Origin: Terriglobia bacterium
GTDB taxonomy: Bacteria; Acidobacteriota; Thermoanaerobaculia; Thermoanaerobaculales; Thermoanaerobaculaceae
Length of the DNA: 64,000 nucleotides
Direction of reading: 5' to 3'
Assembly (NCBI GenBank): GCA_020073245.1
Contig: JAIQFQ010000007.1
Location: forward strand, 1 to 64,000
In this document: positions 8,794 to 17,053 of the stretch, in pieces
Layout of the letters: each line of letters opens with the position of its first letter
Numbering within the stretch: the first letter of the stretch is position 1
Translations under genes and position numbers: made by a program
Notes under the pieces: model-generated
What the model saw: the letters and a program-made list of their open reading frames with translations, nothing else
Told to the model about the DNA's origin: nothing
Databases searched by the model: none

Positions 8794-10010
8794 CCGAGCG
8801 CCTCGAACGCCGACCACTCGGTTCGCTGGTGAAGATCACCGGGGGCGGGACGCCCTCGAAGGGCAGGCCGGAGTACTACCAGGGCGACGTTCCATGGGTC
8901 ACGCCCAAGGACATGAAGTCGTGGGACATCACCGACGCACAGGATCACATCACCGAGGAGGCCATAGCCCACAGCGCAACAAAGCTGATAGAGCCGGGCA
9001 GCGTCCTGCTGGTGATCCGCTCCGGAATTCTGAAGCACACACTGCCAGTGGGCATCAACCGGGTGCCCGTCGCGATCAACCAAGACATGAAGGCACTCAG
9101 GTGCGGGCCCGGCCTCGACCCGGACTACCTGGCGCGCGCACTGCAGTGGTCCGCCCCGAGGATCCTGGGCACCGCCCGAGCGACCACAGCCGACAACATC
9201 GCGCTCGATGTAGTCCGTAGGCTCGAAGTCCCCGTCCCTCCGCTCGCCGAGCAGCGCCGCATCGCCGCCATCCTCGACAAGGCCGACGCCATCCGCCGCA
9301 AGCGCCAGCAAGCGCTCACGTTTGCCGACGACCTCCACTGGTCCGCGTTCCTCGAAATGTTCGGCGACCCCGTCACGAACCCAATGGCCTGGCCCACTGT
9401 CCGCCTCGGCATGCTCTGCCGCATCAGGAGAGGCGCGTCGCCGCGCCCGATCAACGAATACCTCGGCGGGACCGTCCCTTGGATCAAGATCGGGGACATC
9501 AGTGTTGACGACCCAATCTACATCACCGACACAGCTGAGCACGTGACCGAGGCTGGTGCGTCGAAAAGTGTTCTCCTCGAGCCAGGGGCCCTCATCTTCT
9601 CCAATAGCGGGAGCTTGGGCCTCGCCAGGATCCTCCGGATCAAGGGCTGCATCCACGACGGTTGGCTGTCCCTCGACGACTTGAGCCCTCTCCTCGACAA
9701 AGTGTTCCTCCTGGCCCTCCTCAACCTCTCCACCGGGCACTTCCTGAAGATTGCTCCACAGGGGACGCAAAAGAATCTAAACACGGGCATCATGAGATCT
9801 TTCGCCACCATCCTCCCGCCGCGACCCCTCCAAGAGCGGTTCGACCTTCTGGCCTCCAACGCAAGAAGCCTCCGCATGCACGTACTCGAGGCGCGGGCTG
9901 CGCAGGAGACACTCTTTGGATCTCTGGTCCAGCGTGCCTTCCGCGGCGACCTCACTTCCGCAGTCGCTGCGCAAGCCACAGGGACCCACCAAGGGGCGGG
10001 CCATGCGTAA
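8790..10010 (+). CDS. hsdS: Type I restriction-modification specificity subunit
   Basis: DNA recognition subunit; its two target recognition domains set the bipartite site for HsdM and HsdR. TRD1 spans about 1-148 (GGGTPSKGRPEYY, VPWVTPKDM) and is followed by the first conserved coiled coil (LAEQRRIAAILDKADAIRRKRQ, about 149-172). TRD2 spans about 195-345 (RRGASPRPINEYL, VPWIKIGDI), then the second conserved helix. The two TRDs differ, as expected. 406 aa is a full-length two-TRD subunit. ATG at 8790 overlaps the hsdM TGA; the 3' end overlaps the next gene by 8 bases. The recognition site cannot be read from sequence. Confidence 0.95.
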   Translation: MTERLERRPLGSLVKITGGGTPSKGRPEYYQGDVPWVTPKDMKSWDITDAQDHITEEAIAHSATKLIEPGSVLLVIRSGILKHTLPVGINRVPVAINQDMKALRCGPGLDPDYLARALQWSAPRILGTARATTADNIALDVVRRLEVPVPPLAEQRRIAAILDKADAIRRKRQQALTFADDLHWSAFLEMFGDPVTNPMAWPTVRLGMLCRIRRGASPRPINEYLGGTVPWIKIGDISVDDPIYITDTAEHVTEAGASKSVLLEPGALIFSNSGSLGLARILRIKGCIHDGWLSLDDLSPLLDKVFLLALLNLSTGHFLKIAPQGTQKNLNTGIMRSFATILPPRPLQERFDLLASNARSLRMHVLEARAAQETLFGSLVQRAFRGDLTSAVAAQATGTHQGAGHA

Positions 10011-10905
10011 CACCACGAAACCAGGAGCTGGCCGTACGGGCCTCGAGCCGCAGAACGAGCTGGAACACCTCCTCGCCGCCCTTATCCGGGTCACCAATGC
10101 CCAAGCCGGGACCGACGCCGGGGACGATCAACGCTTGCTCGACGCTGAAGGGCTCATCGTGAAGTTCGTGGGCCATGTGTCTTCCGCGGTCGTTCTCTCG
10201 CGGGGTACGAACATTCCACAGTTGCGGATCGCCTTCTTCGACCCCGGTTCTGTCAATGGTCTGGTCCGGGCGGCCGTCGAGACGTTCTTGGTCTTTCACT
10301 ACGTCTTCGTTTCGCCCAGCTCCCCGGAAGAGGCAGACGCCCGCTACTTGAGTTGGTGGCTTGGCGGCCTCATCGATCGCCAGGGATTTCCGCTTCACTC
10401 TCCAGCTGGGGAGAAACTCCTGGAGCAGGAGGCCGCTGAGGCTGAGGGTCTGAGAAGGCGTCTTGAAGCGAATGCAGCTTTCGGCGACCTTTCAGAGACA
10501 CAGCGCAGGCAGATTCTGCGAGGGAGTTGGAGGGCGGGGCCGGAGGGTCGAGACGTCTCGTGGCGGGACATGGCGATCAACGCCGGGTTGAACGAGGACA
10601 GTGCAAGCGGGCTCTACCGTTTCCTTTGCGGCTATGCGCACTCAAGTTGGATCAGCGTCCTTCAGGTGAGGCAAGCAAGGACGGCGGAAGACCAGCGCGG
10701 CCTGATGGCAGCCTCCCTGAGCTATCTCGCCGGTATCATCGCCCACATGACCCGTTCGGTCTGCCACGTCTTCGCGAAGGCACGAGAGGCCCTGGTGGCC
10801 GACGCAGGCGCGGAGGAACTCGTGGAGAAATGGACATACGTCGTCAGCACCAATGAGGGACTAGACATCGATTGGAGCCGCTCCGGCTTCGGGAACGACA
10901 CGTAG
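10003..10905 (+). CDS. Unknown protein coupled to hsdS (possibly DUF5677-like)
   Basis: 300 aa, starting at an ATG that overlaps the hsdS stop by 8 bases, so it is the last gene of the hsd operon and probably co-translated. I do not recognise it with confidence. It looks all-helical. The stretch FFDPGSVNGLVRAAVETFLVFHYVF (10229-10303) resembles the R..xE core of DUF5677-type proteins, and LYRFLCGYAHSSW resembles the H-containing helix of HEPN-like folds. No ATP site, nuclease triad or signal peptide is visible. A nucleotide- or RNA-acting accessory (toxin-like or regulator) of the restriction system is possible; this is inference. Confidence 0.75.
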   Translation: MRNTTKPGAGRTGLEPQNELEHLLAALIRVTNAQAGTDAGDDQRLLDAEGLIVKFVGHVSSAVVLSRGTNIPQLRIAFFDPGSVNGLVRAAVETFLVFHYVFVSPSSPEEADARYLSWWLGGLIDRQGFPLHSPAGEKLLEQEAAEAEGLRRRLEANAAFGDLSETQRRQILRGSWRAGPEGRDVSWRDMAINAGLNEDSASGLYRFLCGYAHSSWISVLQVRQARTAEDQRGLMAASLSYLAGIIAHMTRSVCHVFAKAREALVADAGAEELVEKWTYVVSTNEGLDIDWSRSGFGNDT

Positions 10906-10958
10906 GCCAGCCCGTCTGCATGCGGCAAACAGGAGCCCAGGGTCGAACAGGTACCAGG

Positions 10959-11037
10959 TCCGGCACGGCTGACAAACCAAGTCTCGGTCCGTTCATACTC
11001 CCCGGCTTGTCAGCCCAGCCGGAGCTAGTACCCATTG
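10959..11037 (+). repeat. Structured 79-base element, copy B
   Basis: Same length and gapless alignment to 2042-2120. The stem GGCTGACAA (10967-10975) pairs exactly with TTGTCAGCC (11007-11015). Against copy A, the pairs 9/57 and 11/55 of the element change from A-T and T-A to G-C and C-G, which keeps the stem. Here the outer arms extend further (GGTAC...GTACC). It lies between convergent genes at the end of the hsd operon. Confidence 0.6.
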
Positions 11038-11114
11038 CCGCCGCCACGCTCGCGGCGGCGCCGAAGTCCACATGGAGACCTTCGTGCACGTCCCCCATAC
11101 GCCGCAACCGGTCG

Positions 11115-12809
11115 CTAGGTACGTTCCTGACTGCGCCAGCGCCTCACAATCTCATCGATATCCAGGTCATCCGGTCCGGTCCTCCACTTTGCGTAGAAGT
11201 CAACATCATCGCTATTCGGAGTCGGATTCGGCCGATCGAACTGAACCCGTGTCGGCAACGGTACCGCCTCACCGAGCACGAGCGCCTCGCCCCGGCCTAA
11301 CCCCGCTAGGACGCTAATCAGGTCCCCTTCGCTCTCTGGCACTAGGCTCCGCACGTAGGTCTGGTCGTCGGGATTGGTGACCCGAAGGCAGATGAAGGTC
11401 CCACACTGGGCAAGCACGGTCTCGGAGACCTCGTGCGGACGCTGGCTAACGACGGTGAGTCCTACGCCATACTTCCGACCCTCCTTCGCGATTCTCTCCA
11501 TCGACTTTCGGGAACCAGCGAACTGACTCTCCGCCGCCCGTGGGATGTACATGTGTGCCTCTTCGCAGACCATCAGGATGGGAAAGTCCCTGTATTCAGG
11601 GTTCCAGTAATTGAACTCGAAGGCGAGCCGGCCGATCTGGGCAGCCACGGTAGGCCGCACGTCGAAAGGCACGGGGCTAAGATCGATAACCGTGACGGCG
11701 ACTTTCTTCGAACCGAGCCCAACGAAGTCGCGCAGAAGGCTCGACAACGATGCTGATGTGTTGCGACCCTTTGGCTTCAGCAGGAAGTCGTACCGGACAT
11801 CATTGAGCTTGCTGTCTAGGCGCATGAGGAAGTTGTCGAATGATCCAGTTAGAGGACCCTTGATCGGTTTTCCCGTGCTCTCGCTGATGACCAACCCATT
11901 GCGTTCCTCCACGGCCTTTCGAAGAGCTAGGAGGTCAAAGTAGATCGGTGTATCCAGTGTGGTTCTTTGCAGCGCGAGCTTCTTACCCTCGGCATTCCGC
12001 AAGGTGCCAAGCACCTCTCTGAAGACGGCCGTCTGGTTATGCGCGCTGAAGTCTGTCTGGTCGATGAGGAGGTCACAGAGCTCTGAATAGGTCATCAGCC
12101 AGTACGGTATCTCCAGTGCCCGTGCATCGACGTGGCGGACGACCGCCTCGTCAAATGCGAAATGCTTCTTGTCTCCTCGCACCCAGCAATACTCACCGTG
12201 TAGGTCGAGGATGATTATATGGGCCTTGGGCATCAACGCAACCGCTTTCTGCACGAGCGAAGCAACAGTCCACGACTTGCCCGACCCGCTCTGGCCCAGG
12301 ATGGCAGCGTGCCTCCCGAAGAGATTTGTGGGGTCTAGGCAGACCTTCAACGATGGGTGTGAGGCGAGCGTACCAACCGCGAGACCCTTGGACTGAAACC
12401 GATCGAACATCCTCGCAACGTCTCTTGAACCGATTGCGTGGACTTGAGCACCCGTGGTGGGATACCGTGCAACGCCGCGCTCAAACTGGCCGTCCCCGAG
12501 GATCGAACCGACCGGCGTAAGCCGGGCAATCCGTTTCGCGTACGGCAACCTTGCGGCATCGTCGCCAGGTGTCTCGATCGTTGGGGTGGCCAGTGCTTCC
12601 TGCTCCGCCATGCGGGTCACAATGGCAATGAGATGGACTTGGCCCTGCTTGATCGCAACATAGGAGCCGAGTTGCCCAACCAATACGTCCTCGTCGCCGA
12701 TAGTGACAGTCGGCACCTGCCCCTGTTCGTCCTCAACCAGCGTAGCCATTAGGACGTCCCCCTGGACATCCACGACGTGGCCGATCACGGTGCTGGGAGC
12801 TTCGGGCAT
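11115..12809 (-). CDS. herA: HerA-type ATPase of a SIR2-HerA defence pair
   Basis: Hexameric DNA-translocating ATPase of the HerA/FtsK group. An N-terminal HAS-barrel-like beta domain (about 1-100) precedes the DUF87-type RecA core: Walker A GQSGSGKS at 172-179, Walker B-like VCEEAH ending at 419, and SQRPHE at about 455. 564 aa. Its GGAGGT ribosome site lies inside the last codons of the upstream sir2 gene, 3 bases separate the genes, and both run on the minus strand, so they are translationally coupled. In known SIR2-HerA (Nezha) systems HerA forms a complex with the SIR2 NADase and both are needed for anti-phage activity; membership here is by gene pair and motifs. Confidence 0.92.
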   Translation of the reverse strand: MPEAPSTVIGHVVDVQGDVLMATLVEDEQGQVPTVTIGDEDVLVGQLGSYVAIKQGQVHLIAIVTRMAEQEALATPTIETPGDDAARLPYAKRIARLTPVGSILGDGQFERGVARYPTTGAQVHAIGSRDVARMFDRFQSKGLAVGTLASHPSLKVCLDPTNLFGRHAAILGQSGSGKSWTVASLVQKAVALMPKAHIIILDLHGEYCWVRGDKKHFAFDEAVVRHVDARALEIPYWLMTYSELCDLLIDQTDFSAHNQTAVFREVLGTLRNAEGKKLALQRTTLDTPIYFDLLALRKAVEERNGLVISESTGKPIKGPLTGSFDNFLMRLDSKLNDVRYDFLLKPKGRNTSASLSSLLRDFVGLGSKKVAVTVIDLSPVPFDVRPTVAAQIGRLAFEFNYWNPEYRDFPILMVCEEAHMYIPRAAESQFAGSRKSMERIAKEGRKYGVGLTVVSQRPHEVSETVLAQCGTFICLRVTNPDDQTYVRSLVPESEGDLISVLAGLGRGEALVLGEAVPLPTRVQFDRPNPTPNSDDVDFYAKWRTGPDDLDIDEIVRRWRSQERT

Positions 12810-12812
12810 CTT

Positions 12813-13853
12813 TCAGACCTCCTTGCAAAGCCGTTCAAATCGCCACAGATCGCGGTGGCCGGGTCCCAGGAGTCCCCTTACCGAGCTGCGCGTTTCCGTC
12901 ACCACAACCGTGTTTGGCTTGACACTCCAGCGTGCCCACGCCCCGTCGGGCAGTGCCTTCGTGAGAATGATCAAGGTAAAGTCCGACCGCGCCAACGCTG
13001 CCTCAATCACGGCGTTCACGTGTTCGTCGGCAAAGCCATAGCCAAAGGAGGCTAGGCGGTTGATCGGATTCTGGTGATGGCCCAGACACCCCCGAAACGT
13101 GGACCACAGGGCCGCATACGGCGGGAGCATCGTGTCGGTCGCTTTCCTGCGCTGCGGGGGTATCATTAAACGCCTGCTATGCTCGGGAAGGTCGGATGCG
13201 TACGAGCAGCAGCGCACGCCACGCTGCGAGGATTCATACCACCCAAGGGAGCCATGGAGCTTCAGAAGGTGAATCGGCTTCACAGTCTCATCGAACTGGC
13301 GGCCTCTGTAGGTACCACGGATCCGACCGATCCGTTCCTCGAAAACGGCTGGATCGAAAAACGCGTCCTCCGTCCCAAGGAACCCGTCCACGATGCGGAT
13401 TCTAGCCGCCTCAGCCGCACGCTCGACCAGGGGATCATAGTTCAGACTAAACACTCTGAGACAGGGATCCCCGCGCTTGTACAGGCGCCGCAGGAATTCG
13501 ATGTGCACTTCGAGGTTCGGGGTCTTGGGGCGAATATAGTCTGCGATGGCTGCCGTGACCAGATGTCGATGAGGGGTATCCATCGCCCCGCCATCGTCGA
13601 GAAGATCTAGAGCATGCTCAATCCCAGCCGCACCGCTATCGAGCTTCGCCTGGATTTCGGCTCGCTTCTGCGCGTCTGCGATCCGATCCCTAATGAGATC
13701 CCAGAGCTCCGCTGCCAGCGGATACCCGGCACCGTCCAAATATGACGAACCGGCACCAAGGAGGTACGCGACACGTTGAGACTTCAGCTGTTCTGAGACC
13801 TTCGCCTCAAGGCTGCTGATGAAGTCAGGTGTTGAGCTGCCACCGGATCTCAC
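12813..13853 (-). CDS. SIR2-domain protein (predicted NADase, SIR2-HerA system)
   Basis: SIR2-fold effector; in this class it degrades NAD+ on infection instead of deacetylating proteins. The NAD-binding loop LLGAGSSYLDGAGYP has GAG at about 33-35, the catalytic Asn is in FSLNYDPL (about 138) and the catalytic His in LLKLHGSLGW (about 200). A C-terminal region follows. The start is uncertain: I chose GTG at 13853 (GAGAG about 9 bases upstream), giving 346 aa. A TTG at 13916 is in frame but would overlap the rubrerythrin gene. It lies directly downstream of a metabolic operon on the same strand and may be read with it. Confidence 0.88.
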   Translation of the reverse strand: MRSGGSSTPDFISSLEAKVSEQLKSQRVAYLLGAGSSYLDGAGYPLAAELWDLIRDRIADAQKRAEIQAKLDSGAAGIEHALDLLDDGGAMDTPHRHLVTAAIADYIRPKTPNLEVHIEFLRRLYKRGDPCLRVFSLNYDPLVERAAEAARIRIVDGFLGTEDAFFDPAVFEERIGRIRGTYRGRQFDETVKPIHLLKLHGSLGWYESSQRGVRCCSYASDLPEHSRRLMIPPQRRKATDTMLPPYAALWSTFRGCLGHHQNPINRLASFGYGFADEHVNAVIEAALARSDFTLIILTKALPDGAWARWSVKPNTVVVTETRSSVRGLLGPGHRDLWRFERLCKEV

Positions 13854-13902
13854 GATCCCACTCTCTCGACTTCGCACCGAAAAGCGGCGCTTTGGGCGAA
13901 CC

Positions 13903-14412
13903 TTAGAACGGTGCAAAGCTCCCCGCGGCGAAGAAGTCGGTGCGGACGGAGTTGTAGAGGCCCTTCAGGGCGTCGTAGTGCTGCTTCTCCCAGTCCGCGA
14001 GGAACTGGTAGAACGTCTTGATCTCCGGCTGACCGCCGCTCGCAGCGGCGTTCGAGAAGTAGGTGACCGCGTTGGTCTCGAGGGTCATGCCGATCGACAG
14101 CACGCCCATCTCGAACTCCGCGCCCGCGGCCTGCTCGCGGAATTTCCCGGTGAACACCGCCTGGGTGATCGCCCGCAAGTCGGGGGAGCGCAGGTTGAGC
14201 TTGAACGCCTCGACCCCCTTGGTGCTGTAGACGCCCGCGATACTGCGCAGGAACGCCTGGTGCTGGATCTCGTCCTCGGCGAGCTTGGCGAACAGCTCCT
14301 GCACCGCCGGCTTCTCCGCCCGCTCGGCGGTCATCGAGTAGAACGTGAAGCCGTCCACCTCGATCTGGTATGCCTTCCTCAGGATGTCGAGGACCGCCTC
14401 GCGGTTGCTCAT
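13903..14412 (-). CDS. Rubrerythrin/ferritin-like diiron protein
   Basis: Four-helix ferritin-like protein of the rubrerythrin family, usually acting in peroxide reduction or oxygen protection. Diiron ligands can be read in the helices: EVDGFTFY (about residue 18), EDEIQH (about 46), a later E in ETNAVTYF (about 112) and WEKQHY (about 141). It lacks the C-terminal rubredoxin CxxC domain of classical rubrerythrin (169 aa). GGGGAGG precedes the ATG. It sits 28 bases after the oxidoreductase alpha gene on the same strand, which suits protection of oxygen-sensitive iron-sulphur enzymes (inference). Confidence 0.85.
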   Translation of the reverse strand: MSNREAVLDILRKAYQIEVDGFTFYSMTAERAEKPAVQELFAKLAEDEIQHQAFLRSIAGVYSTKGVEAFKLNLRSPDLRAITQAVFTGKFREQAAGAEFEMGVLSIGMTLETNAVTYFSNAAASGGQPEIKTFYQFLADWEKQHYDALKGLYNSVRTDFFAAGSFAPF

Positions 14413-14440
14413 CGCCCGCCTCCCCTTCTCCGTACCCGTC

Positions 14441-15502
14441 CTACGCCGGTACCGCGACCAGCTTCTCCGCCTGCTCGACGAGATCGTCCGGCCCCATGAC
14501 CATGCCGCCGACCCGCCCGTGGAACGCGACCTCCTTGCGTCCCGCGATCGCGGCGCGCACGTCCTCCACCATCTGGCCGGTGGAGAGCTCAGAGACCAGC
14601 ACAGCCTTCGCGCCCTCCGCCGCCTTCACGAGCGCCTCGGTCGGGTACGGGTACAGCGTGATCGGGCGGAAGAGCCCGATCTTGAGCCCCTTCTCGCGGG
14701 CCATTTCGATCGCGGTCTTGGTGATGCGGGCGACGGTGCCGTACGCCACGATCAGCACGTCGCACCCGCCCTCGGTGTTGAACGCCTCGTGCCGGACTTC
14801 CTTGGCCATCTCCTGGTACTTGGCGTAGATCGCCCAGTTGTGCGCTTCCAGCTCCTCGGGGTCGAGGTAGAGCGAGTTGATGATGTTGCGCGCTCGCCCG
14901 GCGCAGCCGGTGGTGGCCCACGGCTTCTCGGGGAGGTCCTCGGGCTTGATCTCCTTCTTGAACTCGACCGGCTCCATGATCTGCCCGATGAGTCCGTCGC
15001 CCAGGATCATCACCGGGTTGCGGTACGTGTCGGCGAGGTCGAACGCGTCGATCACCAGGTCCGCCGCCTCCTGCACCGTCGAGGGCGCGAGGACCAGCAG
15101 CCGGTAGTCGCCGTGGCCGCCGCCCTTGGTTGCCTGGAAGTAGTCCGACTGCGACGGCAGGATGCCGCCCAATCCGGGGCCGCCGCGCATGATGTTGACG
15201 ATCACCACCGGCAGCTCGGCGCCGGCCATGTACGAGACGCCCTCCATCATCAGGCTGATGCCGGGGCTCGACGATGACGTGAACACACGGCACCCGGCGC
15301 CGGAGGCGCCGTACAGCATGTTCGAGGCCGCGACCTCGCTCTCGGCCTGGACGAACACGCCGCCGACCTGGGGCAGGCGCGCCGACATGTACTCGGGGAT
15401 CTCGTTCTGGGGGGTGATCGGGTATCCGAAGAACAGCCTGCACCCGGCGTGGATCGCCGCCTCTCCGATCGCCTCGCACCCCTTCATGAGCTTCTTCGCC
15501 AT
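14441..15502 (-). CDS. 2-oxoacid:ferredoxin oxidoreductase, alpha subunit (VorB/KorA-like)
   Basis: Pyrimidine-binding alpha subunit of a ferredoxin-dependent 2-oxoacid oxidoreductase (2-oxoacid + CoA to acyl-CoA + CO2 + reduced ferredoxin). The N-terminal transketolase-like domain shows FFGYPITPQNEIPEY and ESEVAASNMLYGASGAG, with SSSSPGISLM and MRGGPGLG downstream. 353 aa, usual for the VorB/KorA group; whether it prefers branched-chain oxoacids or 2-oxoglutarate cannot be settled. It is 10 bases after the gamma gene in an ATPase-delta/beta-gamma-alpha-rubrerythrin operon. Confidence 0.92.
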   Translation of the reverse strand: MAKKLMKGCEAIGEAAIHAGCRLFFGYPITPQNEIPEYMSARLPQVGGVFVQAESEVAASNMLYGASGAGCRVFTSSSSPGISLMMEGVSYMAGAELPVVIVNIMRGGPGLGGILPSQSDYFQATKGGGHGDYRLLVLAPSTVQEAADLVIDAFDLADTYRNPVMILGDGLIGQIMEPVEFKKEIKPEDLPEKPWATTGCAGRARNIINSLYLDPEELEAHNWAIYAKYQEMAKEVRHEAFNTEGGCDVLIVAYGTVARITKTAIEMAREKGLKIGLFRPITLYPYPTEALVKAAEGAKAVLVSELSTGQMVEDVRAAIAGRKEVAFHGRVGGMVMGPDDLVEQAEKLVAVPA

Positions 15503-15512
15503 CGCCCGCTCC

Positions 15513-16073
15513 TTACCTTGCCGCCACGGCCACGCACTGGGCCTGGCCGATCTCGTATCCGCGCTGCAGCGCCTGCTGGTTGGTCGCGACCACCTTCGGC
15601 CTGCTCGCGAACGCCTCCGCGAGCACCTCGTTGACGTTGTCCCGGTCCACCAGGCCGGAAGCGCCGAGGTAGGCGCCCAGCGCGACCATGTTGGCGGCCT
15701 TCGCGTTGCCCAGCTCGACCGCGATCTCGTTCGCCGCGACCGGCACCACCGTCACGTCGGTGCGCCGCGGCAGTCGGTTGATCAGGGAGGTGTTGACCAC
15801 GATGATCCCGCCCGGCCGCACCGAGTCCTCGAACTTGTCGAGCGACGGGAGGTTGAGGACGATGAGCGCGTGCGGGCGCTTGGAGATCGGCGAGCCGATC
15901 GGCTGGTCGGAGAGCACCACGGTGCAGTTGCAGGTGCCGCCGCGCATCTCCGGCCCGTACGAGGGCATCCAGGTCACCTCGTGGCCGGCCTTCATCCCGG
16001 CGTAGGCCATCAGCTTCCCGATGAGCAGGACGCCCTGCCCGCCGAAACCCGCCATCACGATCTCGTTGTTCAT
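15513..16073 (-). CDS. 2-oxoacid:ferredoxin oxidoreductase, gamma subunit
   Basis: Gamma (Pfam POR) subunit, binding CoA/linking the catalytic core. 186 aa from ATG at 16073, beginning MNNEIVMAGFGGQGVLLIGK, which is the family signature, with SYGPEMRGGT and IVLNLPSLDKF further on. It starts 2 bases after the delta/beta stop, with the ribosome site in the end of that gene. A longer open frame extends upstream but only shadows the beta gene. Confidence 0.93.
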   Translation of the reverse strand: MNNEIVMAGFGGQGVLLIGKLMAYAGMKAGHEVTWMPSYGPEMRGGTCNCTVVLSDQPIGSPISKRPHALIVLNLPSLDKFEDSVRPGGIIVVNTSLINRLPRRTDVTVVPVAANEIAVELGNAKAANMVALGAYLGASGLVDRDNVNEVLAEAFASRPKVVATNQQALQRGYEIGQAQCVAVAAR

Positions 16074-16075
16074 GG

Positions 16076-17038
16076 TCAGCTCCCCGCCTTGACGACCGCC
16101 GGCTCGGGGACCTTGACCTCGCCGAGCGGGTAGTACGGGACCATGTTCTCCTCCAGCCACCCGCACGCCTCGTGGGGCTGCATCCCCCAGCCGATCGGGC
16201 ACGTGGAAAGCACCTCGATGAGCGAGAAGCAGGTGCCCTCGAGCTGGTACTTGAACGCCTGCCGGATCGCCTTCTTCGCCGCCAGCACGTGCTTCGGGTC
16301 GTCCACGGTCACGCGGGCGAGGTACGCCGGCGTCTTCAGCTCCTTCAGGAGTTCCACCACGCGGATCGGGTAGCCGGCGAGGTTGACGTCGCGGCCGGTC
16401 GGGCACGTCGAGGCCACCTGGCCCGGGAGCGTCGTCGGCGCCATCTGGCCGCCGGTCATCCCGTAGATCGCGTTGTTGACGAAGATCACGGTGATCTTCT
16501 CGCCGCGGTTGGCCGAGTGGATCGTCTCCGCCATGCCGATCGAGGCAAGGTCGCCGTCGCCCTGGTACGTGAACACCACCAGGTCCGGCCGCCCGCGCTT
16601 GATCCCGGTGGCGACGGCCATCGCGCGCCCGTGCGAGGCCTCCTGCATGTCGCAGGCGAAGAACTCGTAGGCGAGCACCGAGCAGCCGACGGGCGCGATC
16701 CCGACCGTGCGTTCGCGGACGCCGAGCTCGTCGAGGACCTCGGCCACGAGGCGGTGGATCACGCCGTGGGTGCAGCCGGGGCAGTACGAGAACCCCTTCT
16801 CGGTGAGCGCGTCCGGGCGCTTGGTGACCTTCCCCTTGTTCTCGACCTGGATCGCCACGTCGGGGCACACCAGCAGGCAGTACCGGCAGCCGGTGCAGTT
16901 CTCGGGGTGCGCCGCCATCGGGAAGAAGTACCCCTTGGCGTTGATCTCCTCAGACATCGCCAGGACGTGCTCCGGGCACGCGTTGATGCACAGCTCGCAC
17001 CCCTTGCACCGGTCCTTTTCGATGATCACGCTCGGCAC
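16076..17038 (-). CDS. 2-oxoacid:ferredoxin oxidoreductase, fused ferredoxin (delta) and TPP-binding beta subunit
   Basis: 320 aa joining two parts that are often separate subunits. Residues 1-75 are a 2[4Fe-4S] ferredoxin with [12 protein letters not shown] (Cys 11, 14, 17, 21) and a second [12 protein letters not shown]. Residues about 80-320 are the thiamine-pyrophosphate beta subunit: [18 protein letters not shown] and [12 protein letters not shown]. The start is GTG at 17038. Electrons would pass from the TPP site through the fused clusters to ferredoxin. The gene follows the ATPase by 15 bases. Confidence 0.92.
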   Translation of the reverse strand: MPSVIIEKDRCKGCELCINACPEHVLAMSEEINAKGYFFPMAAHPENCTGCRYCLLVCPDVAIQVENKGKVTKRPDALTEKGFSYCPGCTHGVIHRLVAEVLDELGVRERTVGIAPVGCSVLAYEFFACDMQEASHGRAMAVATGIKRGRPDLVVFTYQGDGDLASIGMAETIHSANRGEKITVIFVNNAIYGMTGGQMAPTTLPGQVASTCPTGRDVNLAGYPIRVVELLKELKTPAYLARVTVDDPKHVLAAKKAIRQAFKYQLEGTCFSLIEVLSTCPIGWGMQPHEACGWLEENMVPYYPLGEVKVPEPAVVKAGS

Positions 17039-17053
17039 GGATGTTCTCCTTTC

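Noticed and set aside
2042..11037. The two 79-base elements as integron attC sites
   Set aside because: They lack the outer RYYYAAC and GTTRRRY core sites, and no integrase gene is near.
13859..13916. Upstream extension of sir2 to a TTG at 13916
   Set aside because: It would overlap the rubrerythrin gene end, begins at a rare start codon, and gives basic low-complexity residues; GTG 13853 fits better.
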